Source: Staphylococcus shinii
GTDB lineage: Bacteria; Bacillota; Bacilli; Staphylococcales; Staphylococcaceae
DNA: 64,000 nt
NCBI RefSeq assembly: GCF_017583065.1
Contig: NZ_JAGEVL010000007.1
Coordinates: 124,001 to 188,000 of the forward strand
Direction of reading: 5' to 3'
Positions 37,686-47,683 of the stretch are shown here, piece by piece. The position numbers were made by a program, and so were the translations under genes. How positions within the stretch are numbered: position 1 is the first letter of the stretch; the number at the start of each line of letters is the position of its first letter. Under the pieces are notes generated by a model. It saw only the letters and a list, made by a program, of their open reading frames with translations. It had not been told where the DNA came from and did no database searches.

Positions 37686-37745
37686 GGGAGTAGGATAGAA
37701 ATCAATTTTACCAAAATGGTTTCTGTGGCTACTCCCGTTTTTTAT
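37686..37745 (+). terminator. Terminator-like hairpin, GGGAGTxGGATAGAAAT type
   Basis: GGGAGTA and TACTCCC close a 50-base hairpin that includes GGATAGAAATCA and TGGTTTCTGT arms, with a T6 run after it. A related hairpin occurs at 56175-56236. The rest of the gap to 38014 holds only promoter-like AT-rich sequence. Confidence 0.75.
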
Positions 37746-38013
37746 TTTCATCTAATATTAAAAGGTGTTAATTCGTTTGCTATTTATATTTATATTTAAT
37801 ATTTTGTCAGAGAACTGTTACGATACCTAAATAGCATAAAAGTTTAGCTAGAAAGTATAAATTTTAAAATTATGTGAGTTCATGTAGGAAAGTTAAATCC
37901 ATTTTTAAAATGTATTTATGCTCACACACATAAAAGGGTTTTTCTATAATTTTTTCTGTAGGATAGATATAATATAAGCTAAAGTAGTTAATAAATAACG
38001 GCGGTGAAATGTA

Positions 38014-39105
38014 TTGAGACAAATTATAAAAAAGCTTTATATCATTATTATTAGCTTGTTAAATATGATATATCGTAAGAAAAAAGTCAAAAGTGACCAT
38101 ATTGTTGTGATGATGACTTTTGCTGAAGATGTGTTACCTATTATTGAAGCGTTAAATCGTAAAGGATATAAACTGACAGTTATTGGTACAGAACAAAACC
38201 GTAAATATATCGAACATATAGAGCATATAGTATATTTACCTGCAGGAAATAAACAAGTGTTTAAGCATATCAAGGCATTAAGTAGCGCAAAGGTGATTGT
38301 GATAGACACTTATTATCTGATAATGGGTGGATTCAAGAAGAAAAAACAGCAAACGGTGTTACAAACATGGCACGCAACAGGTGCATTGAAAAATTTCGGG
38401 TTTACAGATAGACAAGTTAACTTATCAAATAATAAAATAGTTCAACAATATAAAAAAGTGTACGACGCAACAGATAAGTATATTATTGGTGGCGAACCCA
38501 TGGCTAACTGCTTTAAAGAATCTTTTGGAGCAAATGAAAAACAGTTTTTAAGAACTGGCTTGCCGAGATTGGTGCCATATACGAGATTGAACGTTGAACA
38601 AAGACAACAAGAATTGAAACAACAATATGGGATAAATGGTAAGGTAGCTGTTTATGTACCTACTTATCGGGAACACAAGCAGGCTAACCGTCAGATAGAT
38701 AAACAGAAATTTGAAACAGAGTTGCCAGAGTATACTTTATTGAGCAAATTACATCCTTCGATTGCCACAGAGCAGCAGACGACAATTAACTTGCAATCAT
38801 TAATGATATTAGCAGACGTAATTATTAGTGATTACAGTTCACTAGCAATTGAAGCGAGCATATTAAAGAAACCTACAATCTTTTATGTCTATGATGAAGC
38901 GGATTATAATCTTGCCCGTGGATTGAATGCATTTTATAAAAAAATACCAGAGACATATAAAGCATATAGCGAGGATGAGTTAATGCATAAGTTACAAGAA
39001 AATAACTTCGCACCAGCTACATTGTTTGAAGCGTGGCATGAATATAATACAAAAAATAGTTTGACGAATATTATTAATGAAATTGAAAAGATGGTGGAAA
39101 AATGA
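38014..39105 (+). CDS. tagB: Teichoic acid glycerophosphate primase TagB
   Basis: This 363-residue CDP-glycerol glycerophosphotransferase adds the first glycerol phosphate to the ManNAc-GlcNAc linkage unit. The family signatures are LQTWHATGALKNFGF (about residue 116), AVYVPTYREH (about residue 212) and the nucleotide site ISDYSSLAIEAS (about residue 272). The N-terminal hydrophobic stretch associates with the membrane. A TTG start at 38014 follows GGCGGTGAAATG. Its stop overlaps the tagX ATG by 4 bp. Confidence 0.93.
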   Translation: MRQIIKKLYIIIISLLNMIYRKKKVKSDHIVVMMTFAEDVLPIIEALNRKGYKLTVIGTEQNRKYIEHIEHIVYLPAGNKQVFKHIKALSSAKVIVIDTYYLIMGGFKKKKQQTVLQTWHATGALKNFGFTDRQVNLSNNKIVQQYKKVYDATDKYIIGGEPMANCFKESFGANEKQFLRTGLPRLVPYTRLNVEQRQQELKQQYGINGKVAVYVPTYREHKQANRQIDKQKFETELPEYTLLSKLHPSIATEQQTTINLQSLMILADVIISDYSSLAIEASILKKPTIFYVYDEADYNLARGLNAFYKKIPETYKAYSEDELMHKLQENNFAPATLFEAWHEYNTKNSLTNIINEIEKMVEK

Positions 39106-40160
39106 AAATTTCAATAATCATTCCTGTGTATAATGCAGCAAAAACAATTCGTAGAGCAATTGCCTCGATTGATACAAAGCAAAATTATGAAATTATATGC
39201 ATTAATGATGGTTCCGTAGACGATAGTAAGTTTGTATTAGAACAATTGCAAAAAGAATATAAAAATATAATAATTATAAACCAAGAAAATCAAGGTGCAG
39301 CAGCCAGCAGGAATGTTGGTATTGCTAATATGTCAGGTGATGTGTTTATGTTTTTAGACGCTGACGATGAGTTTTTACCTAGTAGAATTGATTTTATGGC
39401 TGACTATTACCAAAGCAATGAAAATGTAGATATTGTTATCGGACAAATTGCTAGAGAAAACAATGGAGATTGGCAAACTATTTATTCTCATGAATCAATC
39501 AAAAAATTAGATACTGTAAATATGGCTCAATGTCCTGAAATGATGCAATCAATTGGCCCTGGCGCCAAAATGTTTAGCGCAAAATTTGCTGATTTACGGT
39601 TCGATGAAGATGTTGTTTTTTGTGAAGAACATACTTTTATAATTCAAGCATACAAGAAGGCTCGTGATATTCAACTGTTACCAGATATCGTATATGGTTA
39701 TAATGAACAAATTGGATCAATAACTGATCAACTTGCAAATCAATTTGAATCTTATATGCGTGATGCAGAAAAAGTAAGAGCGCGTGTAATGGATACATTA
39801 TTACTAAGAGAAGCAAGAATTTATTATAGTTATCGTATGGATGAGCTAATTGTAAGTTATCTAATCCAAGCTTACCTCGTAGAGCATAAAATTGTTACAC
39901 AACAAATGTTAGATAATGTTATTTCATATATTAATGAAATGCAAAAAACAGATTACGCTGGCGAAGCATTATTTAGAATAATAAAAGTGATTGAACAAGG
40001 TAGTGTAAAATGGAATAAGACATTATATTATCAGTGGAGAAATGCATTGTTGAGCGTGGGTATTGGAAGACCAAATTACTATCGTTTTAAAGTAGAAGTG
40101 CTACCGAAACGTGCAAAATTTAGAAGTAAAATGAAATTAAAGCAAGTTTTAAAAAGATGA
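39102..40160 (+). CDS. tagX: Family 2 glycosyltransferase TagX
   Basis: This 352-residue GT2 glycosyltransferase begins MKISIIIPVYNAAKTIRRAI and has the DXD-like LDADDEF at about residue 88 and an ED-like CEEHTF near residue 172. The first 220 residues are the GT-A domain; the rest is helical. It is encoded between tagB and tagD, as TagX in S. aureus. Its acceptor is not established. Confidence 0.9.
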   Translation: MKISIIIPVYNAAKTIRRAIASIDTKQNYEIICINDGSVDDSKFVLEQLQKEYKNIIIINQENQGAAASRNVGIANMSGDVFMFLDADDEFLPSRIDFMADYYQSNENVDIVIGQIARENNGDWQTIYSHESIKKLDTVNMAQCPEMMQSIGPGAKMFSAKFADLRFDEDVVFCEEHTFIIQAYKKARDIQLLPDIVYGYNEQIGSITDQLANQFESYMRDAEKVRARVMDTLLLREARIYYSYRMDELIVSYLIQAYLVEHKIVTQQMLDNVISYINEMQKTDYAGEALFRIIKVIEQGSVKWNKTLYYQWRNALLSVGIGRPNYYRFKVEVLPKRAKFRSKMKLKQVLKR

Positions 40161-40252
40161 AAATTATCAGAATTCGTAAACTAACATTTAATATGCTATA
40201 ATTTTTAAAAATGTAAAATTTAAATTAATATTTTGTTAAGGAGCATATGCTT

Positions 40253-40651
40253 ATGAAACGAGTTATTACTTATGGAACATATGATTTATTACATTATGGC
40301 CATATTGAATTATTAAGAAGAGCAAGAGAAATGGGCGATTATCTAGTCGTTGCCCTCTCAACAGATGAATTTAATCGTGTTAAGAATAAAAAATCTTATT
40401 ATAACTATGAACAAAGAAAAATGATGTTAGAATCAATTAGATATGTCGATCTTGTAATCCCAGAAAGTGGGTGGGGACAAAAAGAAATCGATGTGGACCG
40501 TTATGAGATAGACACATTTGTTATGGGTCATGATTGGGAAGGCGAATTCGACTTCTTAAAAGATAAATGTGAAGTAATTTATCTAAATCGTACTGAAGGT
40601 ATCTCTACGACTAAAATTAAAAAAGAACTTTATGGTGATAATGAAAAATAG
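40253..40651 (+). CDS. tagD: Glycerol-3-phosphate cytidylyltransferase
   Basis: This 132-residue nucleotidyltransferase makes CDP-glycerol from CTP and glycerol 3-phosphate for wall teichoic acid. The HxGH site is HYGH (residues about 14-17, in TYGTYDLLHYGHIELLRRA) and the second site RTEGISTTKI is near the C terminus. ATG 40253 is 9 bp after AAGGAG and gives the family length; ATG 40247 is too close. It is the last gene of the group. Confidence 0.95.
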   Translation: MKRVITYGTYDLLHYGHIELLRRAREMGDYLVVALSTDEFNRVKNKKSYYNYEQRKMMLESIRYVDLVIPESGWGQKEIDVDRYEIDTFVMGHDWEGEFDFLKDKCEVIYLNRTEGISTTKIKKELYGDNEK

Positions 40652-40690
40652 TTTTGCTATGTTATAAATTATTTACTGTGAATTGATTTG

Positions 40691-40752
40691 AGAAGCTAAG
40701 TTACAGAAATTCTGGGTTGATTCCCATTGATGTAACTTAGCTTCTTTTTGTT
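40691..40752 (+). terminator. Terminator after tagD
   Basis: GAAGCTAAGTTACA pairs with TGTAACTTAGCTTC, followed by a T5 run. A second hairpin at 40890-40938 (GAGGGTGT with ACACCCTC) lies further on, on the pbp4 side; 40939-41067 has no gene. Confidence 0.82.
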
Positions 40753-41067
40753 ATTGTTGGTTAAGGATTAAGACGTGTATTTAGTATTAACTGTTTAAAA
40801 GGTATACAAAGAAGCGGTTGGAATTAGGAATCACCATTTCAACTGAAATTTATTTATCTACCTGACTTATTTAGTTTGGTTATTAAAAAAGAGGGTGTGA
40901 AAACAAAATCAAAAATTAGATTTCGCTTTTACACCCTCAATTTGCTTGAGCAGTTAACATCTAGTTGTCTACTTTCCAGAAGTAGTTATATTAACGCTAT
41001 TTTTATGTGCATTATTCCATTTGAACAAGAGCAGGATTTAACAATGGCACAATCACTTGCATGATTA

Positions 41068-42363
41068 TTATTTCTTTTTATTTGATTTTTTTCTTATCAA
41101 ATCAATGATTAGATAGATAATGATTGCAATTGCTGCAATAATTAGGACCATACCTAATAAAGTTAATATAGGGTGCTCATCCCATGATGATTTCACAACT
41201 GTAGTAGCTTGATGAACAAGTGGTTTATTGACATCAACTGAAGGTGGACCATATTTATCACTAATAAATTCACGATCATACTCAATATGTACTTTATTAT
41301 CTTCAATTACAACTTTATAATCTTTTTTACCAAAATCTTTTGGTAATACATCATAGAGATCTTTTTCTACAAAGTATGTTTTCCCATTAATCTTTTGTTC
41401 ACCTTTTGACAATATCTTTTCATATTTATATTGATCGAAAGACATGTTCATTAAAGCATTGCCTATCATATTACGTTGCTTTTCACCACCAAGACTATCG
41501 TAATTGCCAGCTCCCATAATAGCTTGGTTAATTCTAAAACCATTACGCTTCGTTGTTATAGTATGGTTATAGTCAGCAACATCGCTTGAACCCGTTTTTA
41601 AACCGTCAGTACCTTCTAAACTCATATCAGCGCCTTCTAGTGAATGATTGAAAGTGTAATATGTCACGCCGTGTTGTGTAGGTGCAAGTTGCTTAGTGAA
41701 ATCTAATATTTTCGGCGTGTCTTGAACTGCACGTTGTGAAAGTATACCGAAGTCTTTGGCAGTTGACGTATTATCGTTTTCATTTTTGTATTTTTTAGGT
41801 ACGAAATCACGGAGTTGCTGATTTTCTGCACCTGTTGGATTTACAAAATGCGTGTTTTTCATTCCTAATGCTTTTGCTTTTTCATTCATTTTATCGGTAA
41901 AATCCGAAAGGTTGCCCGAGACTTCTTTTCCTAAAATGAGTGCAGCTGCATTACTTGAGTTTGATACTGTAATTTGGAGCAATTCCTTAATTGTGTATGT
42001 TTCGCCTGGATACAATTTAGTGTTGCTCAATTCTGGTAGGGTAGACATCCGATAGTGTGTATCTGTAATTTTCACTTTATCATCTAAAGACAACTCGCCT
42101 TTGTTAACCGCATCAAGTGTAAGATACATTGTCATCAACTTGGTCATTGAAGCAGGGTACCATTTCTTATTCATATCGTATTGATAAAGTAATTGGCCCG
42201 TTTGTGCAACATTTACTGCACCTTCAGGTTGGTAAGCCTCAGATACATTATAACCATATTGATTTGCTGCTTGTGTAGGTGTAATAGTTTCAGCTTCAGC
42301 AAATGGTGTTATAATTGTACCAACGAAGAGTACAGTTATAAATGTCAAAATTAACTTTCTCAT
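41068..42363 (-). CDS. pbp4: Penicillin-binding protein 4, D-Ala-D-Ala peptidase
   Basis: This 431-residue low-molecular-mass PBP has a signal peptide (LTFITVLFVGTIITPFAEAE) and the three active-site motifs: SMTKL (SxxK, about residue 75), SNSSN (SxN, about residue 139) and DGLKTGSSD (KTG, about residue 260). A C-terminal helix followed by RKKSNKKK anchors it. It trims and in S. aureus also crosslinks peptidoglycan. ATG 42363 with GAGAGGG upstream is preferred; the open frame to 42381 is not supported. It is divergent from abcA. Confidence 0.95.
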   Translation of the reverse strand: MRKLILTFITVLFVGTIITPFAEAETITPTQAANQYGYNVSEAYQPEGAVNVAQTGQLLYQYDMNKKWYPASMTKLMTMYLTLDAVNKGELSLDDKVKITDTHYRMSTLPELSNTKLYPGETYTIKELLQITVSNSSNAAALILGKEVSGNLSDFTDKMNEKAKALGMKNTHFVNPTGAENQQLRDFVPKKYKNENDNTSTAKDFGILSQRAVQDTPKILDFTKQLAPTQHGVTYYTFNHSLEGADMSLEGTDGLKTGSSDVADYNHTITTKRNGFRINQAIMGAGNYDSLGGEKQRNMIGNALMNMSFDQYKYEKILSKGEQKINGKTYFVEKDLYDVLPKDFGKKDYKVVIEDNKVHIEYDREFISDKYGPPSVDVNKPLVHQATTVVKSSWDEHPILTLLGMVLIIAAIAIIIYLIIDLIRKKSNKKK

Positions 42364-42608
42364 AATTACATTCCCTCTCAATATTTTGAGTTTTATTGCA
42401 ATAGAAATATTTTAGCATATTGTAAAGTTTAAATAAAATACATTCATAAAACCAATGCAATTATTGTATTGTCAAAAATAATTGTGAAAAATAAAATTGT
42501 GTTTACTTGGAATTTAAGTCACTAGCTATTATAATGTTATTCTGCTCATATTTATTTTTAGCATTAGCTTAAAAACATAAAAAATATAGGAATAGAAGAG
42601 GTAAAAAT
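42364..42608. promoter_or_regulatory. Shared pbp4/abcA divergent promoter region
   Basis: This 245-bp AT-rich gap separates the two divergent start codons. In S. aureus the two genes are controlled from this shared region, including by MgrA. No individual operator was recognised by eye. Confidence 0.55.
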
Positions 42609-44327
42609 ATGAAGCAAGAAAATCCATTATTCTATTTATTTAAAAAACTATCATGGCCCATTGGCCTTATCATTATTGCTGTATTTATTTCTTCATTGGG
42701 TAGTGTTACTGGACTTTTAGTACCACTTTTCACAGGAAAATTTGTAGATAAGTTTTCCTTTGAGAATATGAATTGGATGTTTATCGCAGGTTTTATTTTA
42801 ATATTTATTCTTAATGCGCTACTTAGCGGTATTGGATTATATCTGTTAAGTAAAATTGGGGAAAAGGTTATATACGCGATTAGATCTGTATTATGGCAGC
42901 ATATTATACATTTAAAAATGCCGTTTTTTGACCAAAACGAAAGTGGACAATTGATGAGTCGACTGACGGATGATACGAAAGTTATCAACGAATTTATTTC
43001 TCAAAAACTTCCTAATTTATTACCATCCGTATTAACGCTTTTAGGTTCATTGGTCATGTTATTTATTTTGGATTGGAAAATGACGTTAGTGACATTCATA
43101 ACTATTCCAATTTTTGTGTTAATCATGTTCCCTTTAGGCAAAGTCATGGAAAAGATTTCTAAAAAAACACAAACTGAAATCGCTAATTTTAGTGGTCTAT
43201 TGGGTCGTGTTTTAACTGAAATGCGTTTAGTGAAAGTTTCGCATACGGAAGACTTAGAACTAAATAATGCACATAAAAACTTAAAAGAAATTTACTTTTT
43301 AGGACTAAAACAAGCTAAAATCACTGCCGTAATACAGCCTATTTCAGGTGTGATTATGTTACTTACAATCGCTATTATATTAGGTTTTGGTGCCATTAGA
43401 ATTTCAACAGGTGCTATCACAGCAGGTACATTGATTGCTATGATTATCTATGTTATTCAACTAACAACGCCGCTCATCAATCTCTCAACACTTGTTACAG
43501 ATTACAAAAAAGCTGTGGGTGCAAGTGGTCGTATTTATGAAATTATGGAAGAACCAACGGAAGCATTTTACTTAGAACAAAAAAACATGATTACTGATGG
43601 TAGCTTAGTATTTGAAAATGTTGACTTTAAATATGGTGTTAAGCCAATACTGAGCGACGTTAATTTTGAAATACCGCAGAGTAAAGTAACTGCATTTGTT
43701 GGACCTTCAGGCTCAGGAAAGAGTACTATTTTTAATATTATTGAGCGGATGTATGATATTGACCGGGGTGATATCAAATATGGTGGTGACTCCATTTATG
43801 ATATTGAGTTAGGTGAATGGCGTACCAAAATTGGCTACGTGATGCAATCAAATTCAATGATGAATGGTACGATTAGAGACAACATATTATATGGTATTAA
43901 TCGCGAAGTAAGTGAAGAAGAACTGATTCATTTTGCGAAATTGGCTAACTGTCACGAATTTATTGAACAATTTGAAGATGGTTACGATACCATGGTTGGC
44001 GAACGAGGATTGAAATTATCTGGTGGGCAACGACAACGTATTGATATAGCCCGTAGCTTTGTGAAAAACCCAGACATTTTATTATTAGATGAAGCTACAG
44101 CTAATTTGGATAGTGAAAGTGAAAGAAAGATCCAAGATGCGCTAGAAGAATTGATGGAAAATCGTACAACTGTAGTTATCGCACATAGATTATCTACTAT
44201 TAAGAAAGCAGAACAAATTATTTTTGTTGATGCTGGTAAAGTAACTGGCAAAGGTACACATCAAGAATTGATTATGAATCATAAGAAATACCAACAATTT
44301 GTAAGCACACAAAATTTGACGAAGTAA
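42609..44327 (+). CDS. abcA: ABC exporter AbcA
   Basis: This 572-residue half-transporter fuses a six-helix domain (about residues 20-310) to an ATPase with Walker A GPSGSGKST (about residue 371), signature LSGGQRQRIDIA (about residue 474) and Walker B ILLLDEATANLD. It dimerises, as BmrA-type exporters do. In S. aureus AbcA affects beta-lactam tolerance and exports phenol-soluble modulins. The divergent pbp4 neighbour matches. Confidence 0.93.
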   Translation: MKQENPLFYLFKKLSWPIGLIIIAVFISSLGSVTGLLVPLFTGKFVDKFSFENMNWMFIAGFILIFILNALLSGIGLYLLSKIGEKVIYAIRSVLWQHIIHLKMPFFDQNESGQLMSRLTDDTKVINEFISQKLPNLLPSVLTLLGSLVMLFILDWKMTLVTFITIPIFVLIMFPLGKVMEKISKKTQTEIANFSGLLGRVLTEMRLVKVSHTEDLELNNAHKNLKEIYFLGLKQAKITAVIQPISGVIMLLTIAIILGFGAIRISTGAITAGTLIAMIIYVIQLTTPLINLSTLVTDYKKAVGASGRIYEIMEEPTEAFYLEQKNMITDGSLVFENVDFKYGVKPILSDVNFEIPQSKVTAFVGPSGSGKSTIFNIIERMYDIDRGDIKYGGDSIYDIELGEWRTKIGYVMQSNSMMNGTIRDNILYGINREVSEEELIHFAKLANCHEFIEQFEDGYDTMVGERGLKLSGGQRQRIDIARSFVKNPDILLLDEATANLDSESERKIQDALEELMENRTTVVIAHRLSTIKKAEQIIFVDAGKVTGKGTHQELIMNHKKYQQFVSTQNLTK

Positions 44328-44554
44328 GAAAAAGAGTAAAAAGTAAATGATGACTATGGATTTGTAGGCGTTTTCATAGTAGGATACGAATATTTAAGCT
44401 TAGATTGTGTACAAAAAGTGACGTTTATCGAACAATAAAATTGTTATTTTATATAAAGTACATGCATGCTATAATTATTGTGAATTATTAATAAACAGTG
44501 TTTTGAGAAAGTATAAATTATTAACAAAAATGAATTAACAAAACTAGGGATTAG

Positions 44555-44642
44555 GAATAATTAAGGTAAATGCATGGTTTAATGTTGTCTACGAACGCAA
44601 GTTTGTTTATGTCAGCAATATGCATTTACCTTTATTCTTCTG
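44555..44642 (+). ncRNA. Structured leader or terminator before nupC-like gene
   Basis: AAGGTAAATGCAT pairs with ATGCATTTACCTT (12-13 bp); inside, AATGTTG can pair with CAGCAAT and CGAAC-GCAA-GTTTG forms a tetraloop hairpin. It ends in TTTATTCTTC, 70 bp before the transporter start and 230 bp after abcA. A terminator of abcA or a regulatory leader would both fit. Confidence 0.4.
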
Positions 44643-44715
44643 AATACATAGCTACATAATTACTTTCAAAAATTCATTGTTATCAATGATTTTAATAAGA
44701 AATGGTGGGTGTATT

Positions 44716-45945
44716 ATGTTTTTAGTGATTAACATAATTGGATTGTTTGTGTTTTTAGGGATCGCAGTATTATTCTCTCGAAGCAAAAAGGATATTCAAT
44801 GGAAATCAATTGCAATATTGGTTGTTTTAAACTTATTTTTAGCTTGGTTCTTTATGTATTTTCCGTGGGGAAAAACTGCGGTACAAACATTAGCTAATGG
44901 TATTTCTTGGGTAATTGATTCAGCACATGCAGGTACAGGCTTTGCTTTTTCTAGCTGGGTAAAACCAGGTGCAATGGACATGGCAGTAAGTGCACTGTTC
45001 CCAATATTATTAGTTGTTCCGTTATTTGACATTTTAATGTATTTCAATATTTTACCTAAAGTGATTGGTGGCATTGGTTGGGTATTAGCAAAAATCACAC
45101 GCCAACCGAAGTTCGAGTCATTCTTTGGTATTGAAATGATGTTCTTGGGTAATACGGAAGCATTAGCAGTTTCAAATGAACAATTAAAACGTATGAAAGA
45201 AACTCGTGTTTTAACGGTAGCGATGATGTCTATGAGTTCTGTATCTGGCGCTATTGTAGGCGCATATGTTTCTATGGTCCCGGGTGATTTAGTATTAACT
45301 GCTATTCCATTAAATATAATTAATGCTATTATTATTTCATCCATATTAAATCCAGTTACAGTAGAAGAAAAGGAAGATATTATTTACACTATTCAAAGTA
45401 ATGAATTAGAGCGTCAACCGTTCTTCTCATTCTTAGGTGACTCAGTATTAAATGCAGGTAAATTAATCTTAATAATTGTAGCGTTTGTTATTAGTTTCGT
45501 CGCACTATCTGATTTAATTGATCGATTAATTAATTTACTTACAAGTGTCATTGGTAGTTGGGCAGGCATTAAGGGCAGTTTTGGCTTAGATCAAATACTT
45601 GGTGCGTTTATGTATCCATTTGCGCTGTTACTTGGTTTACCATGGGACGAAGCTTGGATTGTTGCGCAACAGATGGCCAAAAAAATTGTTACTAATGAAT
45701 TTGTTGTTATGGGTCAGATTAAAGATGTTGTTGAATCTTATTCACCACATAGACGTGCAGTCATTACAACATTCTTAATTTCATTTGCGAACTTTTCAAC
45801 AATTGGTATGATTGTAGGTACATTAAAAGGAATTGTAGATAAGAAAACATCAGATTTTGTATCTCAATATGTACCGATATTATTACTTGCAGGTATTTTA
45901 GTATCATTGATGACTGCAGGATTTGTTGGACTATTTGCTTGGTAA
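44716..45945 (+). CDS. Concentrative nucleoside transporter
   Basis: This 409-residue membrane protein of the CNT (NupC) family has about nine to ten helices and the signatures GIEMMFLGNTEALAVSN (about residue 136), SMSSVSGAIVGAYVSMVPG (about residue 170) and RRAVITTFLISFANFSTIG (about residue 348). It takes up nucleosides with H+ or Na+. The open frame begins at 44677, but ATG 44716 gives MFLVINIIGLF, the normal start, with GGTGGGTG nearby. It stands alone, behind a structured RNA. Confidence 0.9.
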   Translation: MFLVINIIGLFVFLGIAVLFSRSKKDIQWKSIAILVVLNLFLAWFFMYFPWGKTAVQTLANGISWVIDSAHAGTGFAFSSWVKPGAMDMAVSALFPILLVVPLFDILMYFNILPKVIGGIGWVLAKITRQPKFESFFGIEMMFLGNTEALAVSNEQLKRMKETRVLTVAMMSMSSVSGAIVGAYVSMVPGDLVLTAIPLNIINAIIISSILNPVTVEEKEDIIYTIQSNELERQPFFSFLGDSVLNAGKLILIIVAFVISFVALSDLIDRLINLLTSVIGSWAGIKGSFGLDQILGAFMYPFALLLGLPWDEAWIVAQQMAKKIVTNEFVVMGQIKDVVESYSPHRRAVITTFLISFANFSTIGMIVGTLKGIVDKKTSDFVSQYVPILLLAGILVSLMTAGFVGLFAW

Positions 45946-45990
45946 GTTATAAATGAATTGTATAATTATTTTTGATTGAAATATATTAAA

Positions 45991-46045
45991 TGACTAGATG
46001 TTTAAAAGTGTTTGTGCACGCTTTTGAATATCTAGTTTTTTTGTT
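45991..46045 (+). terminator. Terminator after the nucleoside transporter
   Basis: ACTAGAT and TAAAAGTG arms pair with CGCTTTTG and ATCTAGT, and T7 follows. A second hairpin at 46124-46176 (AGCCAAGTAAT with ATTACTTGGCT) lies 80 bp on. The remaining gap to 46511 holds the palindrome TTCTTATTGGCTATCAATAA (46281-46300, then GAA), and no gene that I can support. Confidence 0.8.
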
Positions 46046-46510
46046 CCTTATAGATATAACGTTACAGTTTGCTACAAATTATGTTCGTAACCATGAACCA
46101 TTATAATTATAAAATGCAAAAAATTAAGCCAAGTAATTGAAGTGAGGAGACACATTCATCATTACTTGGCTTTTACGGGAAATGAATTAACTGTATATAA
46201 ATAGTAAGGACTAGGTACTAAGTATATACTCGAGCAAAAATTGTTTTGTTTGTTACTATAAACAACACAAAGGAGATGGCTTCTTATTGGCTATCAATAA
46301 GAAGATAAATTTTATTATAGCAAAGAGGAATTAATAAGTAAACAGAAATTTCAGAATTTTTGAAAATTAATAAATTTTAATTTTATACAAAGGCATTACA
46401 ATACAAATTAAATTTATTATAGAAAGGGTTTTCTTTACATTCATGTTGTAGTATTTCCGATAATTTGCTAACATTCAATTGATTAGAGCAAAATCAAGGG
46501 GGTCCTGTGG

Positions 46511-47347
46511 GTGAATAAAACAGTACGAGATTTAATATTAGTTATTTTTGGGTCGTTCATTTTTTCAGCTGGGGTGAATACCTTTATTATATCTGCTGAT
46601 TTAGGTGAGGGAGGCGTGACTGGTATAGCAATCGTACTCTACTATGCTTTTCACATTTCTCCAGGTATTACAAACTTTGTATTTAACGCCATTTTAATTG
46701 GGGTAGGTTATAAATTTTTAAGTAAACGAAGTATGTATTTAACGATTGTCGCAACGATTTTAATTTCTATCTTTTTAGAATTAACTGGAAGTTGGGAAAT
46801 TGAAACGGGCAATATATTAGTTAATGCAGTATTTGGTGGTCTTTGTGTGGGACTAGGTATCGGTGTCATCGTGCTTGCAGGTGGTACTACAGCGGGGACT
46901 ACAATATTAGCTCGAATCGCTAATAAATACTTAGACGTGAGTACGCCCTACGCATTACTATTCTTCGATTTAATTGTTGTAGCTATATCGCTGACTGTTA
47001 TTCCAGTTTCTAGTGCATTGGTCACTGTGATTTCATTATATATTGGTACAAAAGTAATGGATTACGTAATTGAAGGTTTAAATACAAAGAAAGCAATGAC
47101 AATTATTTCAAGCAAGCCTGATGAAATTGCTAAAGTTATTGATGAACAAGTAGGGCGTGGGCTTACTATTTTAAATGGACGTGGTTATTTCTCAAAAGAA
47201 GATAAAGACGTTTTATATGTTGTTATCACTAAAACACAAGTAACAAAAGCAAAACGTTTGATAAGAAAAATTGATGATAACGCATTTTTAGTTATTCATG
47301 ACGTACGTGATGTATACGGTAATGGTTTTTTAATCGATGAACATTAA
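46511..47347 (+). CDS. YitT-family membrane protein
   Basis: This 278-residue protein has about six helices, with GVNTFIISADLGEGGVTGIA (about residues 20-39) as signature, and a C-terminal DUF2179 domain (IDEQVGRGLTILNGRGYFSK, about residues 207-226). This is the YitT (DUF161 plus DUF2179) layout. Its transport role is not defined. The GTG start at 46511 follows AAGGGGGTCC. A terminator at 47376 follows. Confidence 0.87.
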   Translation: MNKTVRDLILVIFGSFIFSAGVNTFIISADLGEGGVTGIAIVLYYAFHISPGITNFVFNAILIGVGYKFLSKRSMYLTIVATILISIFLELTGSWEIETGNILVNAVFGGLCVGLGIGVIVLAGGTTAGTTILARIANKYLDVSTPYALLFFDLIVVAISLTVIPVSSALVTVISLYIGTKVMDYVIEGLNTKKAMTIISSKPDEIAKVIDEQVGRGLTILNGRGYFSKEDKDVLYVVITKTQVTKAKRLIRKIDDNAFLVIHDVRDVYGNGFLIDEH

Positions 47348-47375
47348 CATAAAAAACTAAAAATTAAATAATAAA

Positions 47376-47424
47376 GTAAGCCTAATTTATTTGGAAAATT
47401 TCCATCATAAATTAGGCTTTTATT
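47376..47424 (+). terminator. Terminator after the YitT-family gene
   Basis: TAAGCCTAATTTAT pairs with ATAAATTAGGCTT, and a T-rich tail follows. Confidence 0.82.
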
Positions 47425-47557
47425 ATAGCGAAAAATTGATCAAATAATAGAGAATGCCATAAGTTGAAAATATTATTTTTTAACTAAAAGCCTGTAAATA
47501 TAACGAAATATGAGGGTCTGTTAAAAATAATTAATAGTCATTAGGTGTAAAAAATGA

Positions 47558-47590
47558 TATAATATCATCTATGATAATGATTATCATTTA
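47558..47590 (+). promoter_or_regulatory. fhuCBG promoter with Fur box
   Basis: A -10 TATAAT (47558-47563) is directly followed by ATGATAATGATTATCATTTA (47571-47590), which is close to the Fur consensus GATAATGATTATCATTATC. Binding of Fe2+-Fur here would block transcription when iron is plentiful. Confidence 0.9.
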
Positions 47591-47683
47591 CTTAAAGTAA
47601 ATAGAAAATTCAACATAAAATAATATAAATTAATTGGGAAAATACACGATGTTATGCTTATTAATATAGGAAGAAGGGGAATT

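Noticed and set aside
40876..41064. 62-codon frame between tagD and pbp4
   Set aside because: It overlaps a hairpin (40890-40938) and has no ribosome binding site or known motif.
44555..44642. Purine riboswitch before the nucleoside transporter
   Set aside because: TCTAC is present, but the loop-loop sequences and the conserved junctions of the purine aptamer are not.
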